A stretch of DNA of 64,000 nucleotides, from NCBI GenBank assembly GCA_015060455.1, contig SUYM01000011.1, positions 1 to 64,000 of the forward strand, in the 5' to 3' direction. The DNA comes from Bacteroidales bacterium (GTDB lineage: Bacteria; Bacteroidota; Bacteroidia; Bacteroidales; UBA932). A program made the position numbers and the translations under genes. Of the stretch, positions 59,516 to 64,000 are shown piece after piece. Position 1 is the stretch's first letter. Each line of letters starts with the position of its first letter. Below the pieces are notes generated by a model. That model saw nothing but the letters and a program-made list of their open reading frames with translations, made no database searches and was not told where the DNA came from.

Positions 59516-61267
59516 ATGAAATCAACTAAAATTACAAAATGGCTGATCGGTCTTGTCTGCATAGCAGGACTCTCCTCTTGTGATATCACTCTTTATCCGG
59601 AGGATACAATCACTCCTGATTCTTATTTCAGGAACGAGACAGACCTTGAATTGTTCACCAATTCATTATATACATCTCTTCCGGGAACTGAAATCTATGA
59701 GGATGAGGCTGATATCATCATCAACATGATCATCGATGACAGAATTGCCGGAACCAGAGTTGTTCCTCAGTCCGGCGGCGGCTGGAGTTGGGGTACGCTC
59801 AGAAACATCAACTACTTCCTTGAAAACGCAGACCGTTGCGAGGATAAGGAGGTTCTTGCACACTATAAAGGTCTTGCGAGATTCTTCCGTGCATATTTCT
59901 ACTATGACAAGGTAAGAAAGTTCGGTGATGTTCCATGGTATGACGGAGTCATCGGATCTGCTGACAAGGACCTTCTCCACAAACCGCAGGATTCGCGTAT
60001 TCTCGTGATGGACAAGGTGCTTGAGGATCTTGATTTCGCAATTGCGAACCTTCGCTCTGATGCTGGTAGCATTTATCGTATAAACAAATGGGCTGCTCTT
60101 GCTCTCAAGTCCCGTGTCATGCTTTTCGAGGGTACTTTCCGCAAGTACCACAAACTCGGTCACTGGGAAGAGTGCCTTCAGGAGTGCGTTGAGGCTTCTG
60201 AAACACTCATGAAGGAAGGAGGTTACAAACTTCACAGTTCGTACACAGCCCTCTTTACAACTCTTGATGCAAACCAGAATAAAGACGAGGTAATCCTTGC
60301 ACGTAACTACAGTTATCCGCTTCTTTCCCATGGTGTTCAGGGATATGTGAATGCTGCTGGTGCCGGTGCCGGTGGAGTAACCAAGCGACTTGCCGATGCA
60401 TATCTTATGAAGAACGGTACCCGTCATACTGAGCGTGCCGGCTATGCGACAATGAATTTCATTGACGAATGCAAGGACCGCGACCCTCGTATGGCTGCGA
60501 CCCTCCGTACTCCGGGATTCAAGAAGGATGGTGCTGCTTGTGTTCCTGACATCAAGGTTGCAAATACAGGTTACCACCTCTGCAAGTATGAGATGGGTAA
60601 GAACTATGAATCATATTCTGAAGTCGATCTTTCTATTTTCCGCCTTGGTGAGGTCTATCTGAACTTTGCAGAGGCAAAGGCAGAACTCGGAACACTTACT
60701 CAGAAGGATCTTGACAACAGTATCAACCTTCTCCGCAAGCGTGCAGGTGTGACAGGAAACCTCAATATGGCCGATGCCAACGCAAAACCATGCGAATGGA
60801 TGAAGTCGAACTATCCTAACCTCGTAGCGAATGCCGCAGCATACGGAAACGATGCAAACCTTGGAGTTATCCTTGAGATTCGCCGTGAGCGTACAGTAGA
60901 GTTCGTAATGGAGGGACTCCGTTACTGGGACATCATGCGTTGGAAGGAAGGTAAGGTGTTCGAGGAACCGTTCCTCGGATTCTATATCCCTGCAGCAGGT
61001 CAGTATGACCTTGACGGCAATGGTACAGTAGATTATACTTTCACTTCTGATACATATACCACTCCTACCGCCGGAACAACCTTGAAACTCGGAACTAATA
61101 TCTACGTGACAGATGGTGACCACGGTAACCTGATTCTACACGGACAGTTCAAGAGGACATGGAACGAGGACAGGGACTACTACTATCCGATTCCTATCAA
61201 GGAACGTGTTCTTACCAATGGTAAACTCAAGCAGAATCCGGGCTGGAATGACGGACTTTCGTTTTAA
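59516..61267 (+). CDS. SusD-like surface glycan-binding lipoprotein (PUL 2)
   Basis: A 583-residue RagB/SusD protein preceded by an ACAGGAGG ribosome-binding site. The lipobox is IAGLSSC. The family core is seen in YKGLARFFRAYFYYDKVRKF, IFRLGEVYLNFAEAKAELG, RRERTVEFVMEGLRYWDIMR and YPIPIKERVLTNGKLKQNPG. It partners with the SusC protein encoded just upstream; it has little obvious similarity to the PUL 1 SusD beyond the family motifs. Confidence 0.95.
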   Translation: MKSTKITKWLIGLVCIAGLSSCDITLYPEDTITPDSYFRNETDLELFTNSLYTSLPGTEIYEDEADIIINMIIDDRIAGTRVVPQSGGGWSWGTLRNINYFLENADRCEDKEVLAHYKGLARFFRAYFYYDKVRKFGDVPWYDGVIGSADKDLLHKPQDSRILVMDKVLEDLDFAIANLRSDAGSIYRINKWAALALKSRVMLFEGTFRKYHKLGHWEECLQECVEASETLMKEGGYKLHSSYTALFTTLDANQNKDEVILARNYSYPLLSHGVQGYVNAAGAGAGGVTKRLADAYLMKNGTRHTERAGYATMNFIDECKDRDPRMAATLRTPGFKKDGAACVPDIKVANTGYHLCKYEMGKNYESYSEVDLSIFRLGEVYLNFAEAKAELGTLTQKDLDNSINLLRKRAGVTGNLNMADANAKPCEWMKSNYPNLVANAAAYGNDANLGVILEIRRERTVEFVMEGLRYWDIMRWKEGKVFEEPFLGFYIPAAGQYDLDGNGTVDYTFTSDTYTTPTAGTTLKLGTNIYVTDGDHGNLILHGQFKRTWNEDRDYYYPIPIKERVLTNGKLKQNPGWNDGLSF

Positions 61268-61286
61268 TAAATAAAATTCTGAAACG

Positions 61287-63560
61287 ATGAAAAACAAGAA
61301 TATATATGGTATCATCCTCGCCGCTGCCCTTGTGCTTGCCGGCTCTTGTACAAAAGAGCGCGACATGTCGGATGTGGACAAGTGGCTTGGAGAATATTAC
61401 AATCAGGAATGCAAATGGGATATGGATTCCATCACGTTCCATAGGGCGGAATGGACATCGCAGGCCGTAATCGAGGGTGTGCAGATGCGTAAGACCCAGG
61501 CCAAGATCAAAGGGTTTAACCGCAGCATTTCATATATCTCTTACTCACCAGATGAGTTCAAGACGTATGTGGGTTACAGCGAGCAGGGCGGAACAGTTGA
61601 GGAGGTTGCTGCAGCACAAAGCGGTGCTCTCTTTGCAATCAGCGGAGTTTCGTCTGCTGCAAACTATTTCAAGTACAACGGATCTGTTGTATCTTCTTCA
61701 ACTGCTGATGCTTCACAGGTGAATGGAGTGCTTGCCATTTCAAACAGCCTTAATACCAACATGTTCTCTATCTATAACTGTGAGGACGGAAATTATTCGT
61801 CAATCTCGGAGGATAACGCAATGGCTACGGGTGCCGTCCTTGTCGCTGGAGGAAAGGAAATGACTTTCCCTGCAGGAGATTATTATGATACAAGAAAGGC
61901 ACGTTCGATTATCGGTTATGACTTCAATACAGGTAACTACATCTTTGCAACCATTGATAAGAGCGCGGACGGTACGGCTGAGGGATCTACAATCGCTGAG
62001 GCTGCTTTCTTTGCAAGAATGATGGGAATGACAGAGGCTGTATGCCTTGCTGACGGCGATGCCGCCACTATCTGGAGCAAGGATGAAGGTGTGCTCAATG
62101 TTCCTTCGTCAGCAACTCCGACCAAGGTGTCGTCAGTCGTTTATGTAGGTGCGAATGTTCCTGCGCTTGACGGAAAGGGAACAGCCGAAGAGCCATATAT
62201 TATCGATATGGCAGTGAAGATGAAGCAGATGAGGGCTTATGCTCCTGCAGGTGGTGAGACATATTTCAAACTCACTCAGGATATCAACATGTCTTCGACC
62301 AAGACATGGTATCCTGTCAACTGGGATGGCGAGTTCAACAGAAAGGTTCACTTCGACGGTAACGGAAAGACTATTGCCAACTTCTCACCTAACGCATTTG
62401 TTGACAATGCGACAGGAGCGGCAACAAACTATCCTTCATTGTTCGGTGTGCTTTACGGTTCATGCAAGGATCTTACTATCAAGGATTCCAAGATTACTAC
62501 AGCCAAGTCTTCAGCCGGTTTCATCGGCGGATATATCGGAACATCCGGAAAACCTGGTCTGGTTGAGAACGTACATCTTGTAAATTGCGAGATTGACGGT
62601 ACTGGCAATACTTATGGCGGTTTCGGCGGTAACGGTCGTGAGGCTACAATCAAGAACTGCTCGGCAGATATCGTGATCCGTGCTGCGGGTCCTGATGTAG
62701 GTGGATTCATCGGTCTTGGTCAAGGCACAATAGAGATAGAGAACTGTACTGCGGAGGTAGATCTTGCAGCACAGAAAGATCCGGGCGGCAATATGCGTTA
62801 TGGCGGTATCGTCGGCTATCACAAGGGTACAACGATTTCAATAAAGAACTCTTCTGCATCCGGTCTTATCTCATGCGGTTACAGTTGCAACACATCAGGA
62901 GGAATCCTTGCTTACTCCGGTTCAACAACATCAACCCTTATCTCACAGTGCAAGTCATCCGTTGATTTGAAGAATGATACCGGCAAGAGTCTGTCAAATT
63001 CCGGAGGTATGGTCGGTAATCATGGTTCTGCCGGTACCTGTACTATCGAGGACTGCTACGCTACTGGAGACCTGGTAGTAAATCAAAGATGTGGAGGAAT
63101 TGTCGGTGCACAGGAAAACGGTACAGTGAATATTATCAATTCATATACTACGTCAACCATTGACGGATACTCCGGCTTGGGATCGGTCATGGGTGTAGTT
63201 ACTAAGGCTGCCGGAACTTTGAAATTGACGAACTGCATCGGATGGTCAGCATCAATCAAATCTGCAAGACCTGATAACAGCAAATGGTGCTGCGGCGGTC
63301 TTGTCGGCTCAGTAGAGGGAAAACTTACAGCGACAGGATGTGTCAGAACTCCTGATATGACTTTCACAGATGCAGTAAGAACTCTCACTACGCATGCTGA
63401 CATCAATAACTCTACTCCTGAAGGAACTGCAAACAATCATCCGTTCGACGGAAGACCGTCTGCCGACGCTACCGTTTCGGCAGCGGCAGCAACAGCAGGC
63501 TGGAGCACAAGCATCTGGGATCTTTCGGGTGACCTTCCTGAATTGAAAATCTTTAAATAA
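61287..63560 (+). CDS. GLUG-repeat lipoprotein with a degenerate phosphodiester-glycosidase-like domain
   Basis: A 757-residue lipoprotein (MKNKNIYGIILAAALVLAGS, then Cys21). Residues about 200-275 (ARSIIGYDFNTGNYIFATID, STIAEAAFFARMMGMTEAVC, LADGDAATIWSKDEGVLNVP) follow the NAGPA/DUF2233 phosphodiester glycosidase pattern, but the usual LDGGGSST signature is changed to LADGDAAT, so activity is doubtful. Residues about 320-700 hold GLUG-type repeats (GGFIGGYIGTSGKPGLVENV; GGIVGYHKGTTISIKNSSAS; GGMVGNHGSAGTCTIEDCYA) forming a predicted beta-helix. It follows susD by 19 bp. Probably a surface glycan-binding protein. Confidence 0.7.
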   Translation: MKNKNIYGIILAAALVLAGSCTKERDMSDVDKWLGEYYNQECKWDMDSITFHRAEWTSQAVIEGVQMRKTQAKIKGFNRSISYISYSPDEFKTYVGYSEQGGTVEEVAAAQSGALFAISGVSSAANYFKYNGSVVSSSTADASQVNGVLAISNSLNTNMFSIYNCEDGNYSSISEDNAMATGAVLVAGGKEMTFPAGDYYDTRKARSIIGYDFNTGNYIFATIDKSADGTAEGSTIAEAAFFARMMGMTEAVCLADGDAATIWSKDEGVLNVPSSATPTKVSSVVYVGANVPALDGKGTAEEPYIIDMAVKMKQMRAYAPAGGETYFKLTQDINMSSTKTWYPVNWDGEFNRKVHFDGNGKTIANFSPNAFVDNATGAATNYPSLFGVLYGSCKDLTIKDSKITTAKSSAGFIGGYIGTSGKPGLVENVHLVNCEIDGTGNTYGGFGGNGREATIKNCSADIVIRAAGPDVGGFIGLGQGTIEIENCTAEVDLAAQKDPGGNMRYGGIVGYHKGTTISIKNSSASGLISCGYSCNTSGGILAYSGSTTSTLISQCKSSVDLKNDTGKSLSNSGGMVGNHGSAGTCTIEDCYATGDLVVNQRCGGIVGAQENGTVNIINSYTTSTIDGYSGLGSVMGVVTKAAGTLKLTNCIGWSASIKSARPDNSKWCCGGLVGSVEGKLTATGCVRTPDMTFTDAVRTLTTHADINNSTPEGTANNHPFDGRPSADATVSAAAATAGWSTSIWDLSGDLPELKIFK

Positions 63561-63565
63561 GGTAT

Positions 63566-63717
63566 GAGATTCTTCGCTTCGCTCAGAATGACAACAAACT
63601 GTCATCCTGAACGAAATGACAACAAACTGTCATCCTGAACGAAATGACAACAGACTGTCATCCTGAACGAAATGACAACAGACTGTCATCCTGAACGAAG
63701 TGAAGGATCTGTAAATT
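63566..63717. repeat. 28-bp tandem REP-like repeats
   Basis: Units of CTGTCATCCTGAACGAAATG-ACAACA-RA start at 63601, 63629, 63657 and 63685 with an exact 28-bp period, preceded by an inverted half (AGATTCTTCGCTTCGCTCAG) and ending GAAGTGAAGGATCTG. They lie between the GLUG gene and the next gene. There are no spacers, so it is not a CRISPR array. Confidence 0.85.
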
Positions 63718-63731
63718 AATCGAAATACATT

Positions 63732-64000
63732 ATGAAACTAAACAGAATATTAATGTTTGTTGCAGCGGTGATCGTGTTCGGCACCGCCTGCAACCCATAC
63801 AAGATTGAGATTCCTCATTGGCCATATGAGGATCCGGATTGGGTGGACGATGGCACCGGCAGTTCAGGATGGGATCCGGTGGCTGCGGCAAGTAATGTGG
63901 TTTATCCGGATGCTGGTGGAGAGAAGACACAGACCCTTCTGACAACATCAGGCTGGTCCTCGACAACAATTGAGGAAGGTCTTGTCTTCCATCATTTCAA
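63732..64000 (+). CDS. Lipoprotein gene, 5' part only (runs off the window)
   Basis: The first 89 codons are visible: MKLNRILMFVAAVIVFGTAC is a lipoprotein signal with lipobox Cys20, followed by NPYKIEIPHWPYEDPDW and, near the end, TTSGWSSTTIEEGLVFHHF. The last segment resembles the beginning of phosphodiester glycosidase domains (an E/P-GL-x-F/Y-x-x-F pattern), which would fit the preceding gene, but too little is present to be sure. The frame is open to the end of the window; an overlapping minus-strand frame is a shadow. Confidence 0.7.
   Translation, partial: MKLNRILMFVAAVIVFGTACNPYKIEIPHWPYEDPDWVDDGTGSSGWDPVAAASNVVYPDAGGEKTQTLLTTSGWSSTTIEEGLVFHHF

Noticed and set aside
59666..60577. 303-codon minus-strand ORF antisense to the second susD
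   Set aside because: It is fully opposite a clear SusD gene and has no family signature.
63601..63712. Regular repeats resembling a CRISPR array
   Set aside because: The 28-bp units are contiguous without unique spacers, and no cas genes are present.

Overview
The window looks like a chromosomal segment of a Bacteroidota, most likely order Bacteroidales. The support is two SusC/SusD pairs, many surface lipoproteins with Bacteroidota-type lipoboxes, the short histone H1-like (Hc1) gene, and repeated -7 promoter boxes of the Bacteroidota form TAnnTTTG. I cannot fix the genus from sequence alone. No tRNA, rRNA, CRISPR array or classical insertion sequence was seen.

Layout. 1-830 (-): rpsO followed by the 5' end of pnp. 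1281-6561 (+): leucine operon leuA-leuC-leuD-leuB, preceded by a promoter, a Leu-rich leader peptide and a perfect terminator hairpin. 6542-7975 (+): a YgjP-type metallohydrolase and a GNAT acetyltransferase. 8771-13943 (+): ilvD-ilvB-ilvN-ilvC, preceded by a Val/Ile/Leu-rich leader peptide, an antiterminator and a terminator. 13956-15933 (-): purC and a GNAT-like orphan protein. 16016-29079 (-): a seven-gene operon of GH88 glycuronyl hydrolase, PL8 lyase, sulfatase, DUF4955 beta-helix protein, DUF4988 beta-helix lipoprotein, a 50-residue small ORF and a fimbrillin-like beta-helix lipoprotein. 29263-38221 (+): PL8 lyase-SusC-SusD-DUF5017 lipoprotein, divergent from the previous operon. 38256-42601 (-): M6 metalloprotease, small lipoprotein, NahK-like N-acetylhexosamine kinase and CBM9-like protein. 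42668-43648 (+): PCMD lipoprotein-like protein. 43840-45565 (-): Hc1-like protein, then pth and rplY. 46241-54780: clostripain-type protease, DPP3-type lipoprotein, XerD, FKBP isomerase, RecR, a calcineurin-like phosphoesterase and a cluster of repeats. 54886-64000 (+): purple-acid-phosphatase-like protein, second SusC/SusD pair, a GLUG-repeat lipoprotein with a phosphodiester-glycosidase-like domain, and a truncated lipoprotein gene.

How the genes work together. The 16-42 kb block reads as a glycosaminoglycan, perhaps proteoglycan, utilisation locus. PL8 lyases and a possible PL29-type protein would cut chondroitin or hyaluronan, the sulfatase desulfates, SusC/D and surface lipoproteins import, GH88 splits the unsaturated disaccharides, and the NahK-like kinase would phosphorylate the released GalNAc or GlcNAc. 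A secreted M6 protease in the kinase operon could attack core protein. The second PUL has phosphodiester-glycosidase-like and phosphoesterase neighbours, suggesting a phosphorylated glycan target. No HTCS, SusR or ECF regulator lies in the window.

The most unusual non-coding content is (i) two well-formed translation-coupled attenuators in front of leuA and ilvD and (ii) a family of mosaic, MITE-like intergenic elements with terminal inverted repeats related to ATGATTATCCGC...GTGCAG. Six elements share recognisable ends, a further one is degenerate, and two near-identical copies lie in inverted orientation 53 kb apart.
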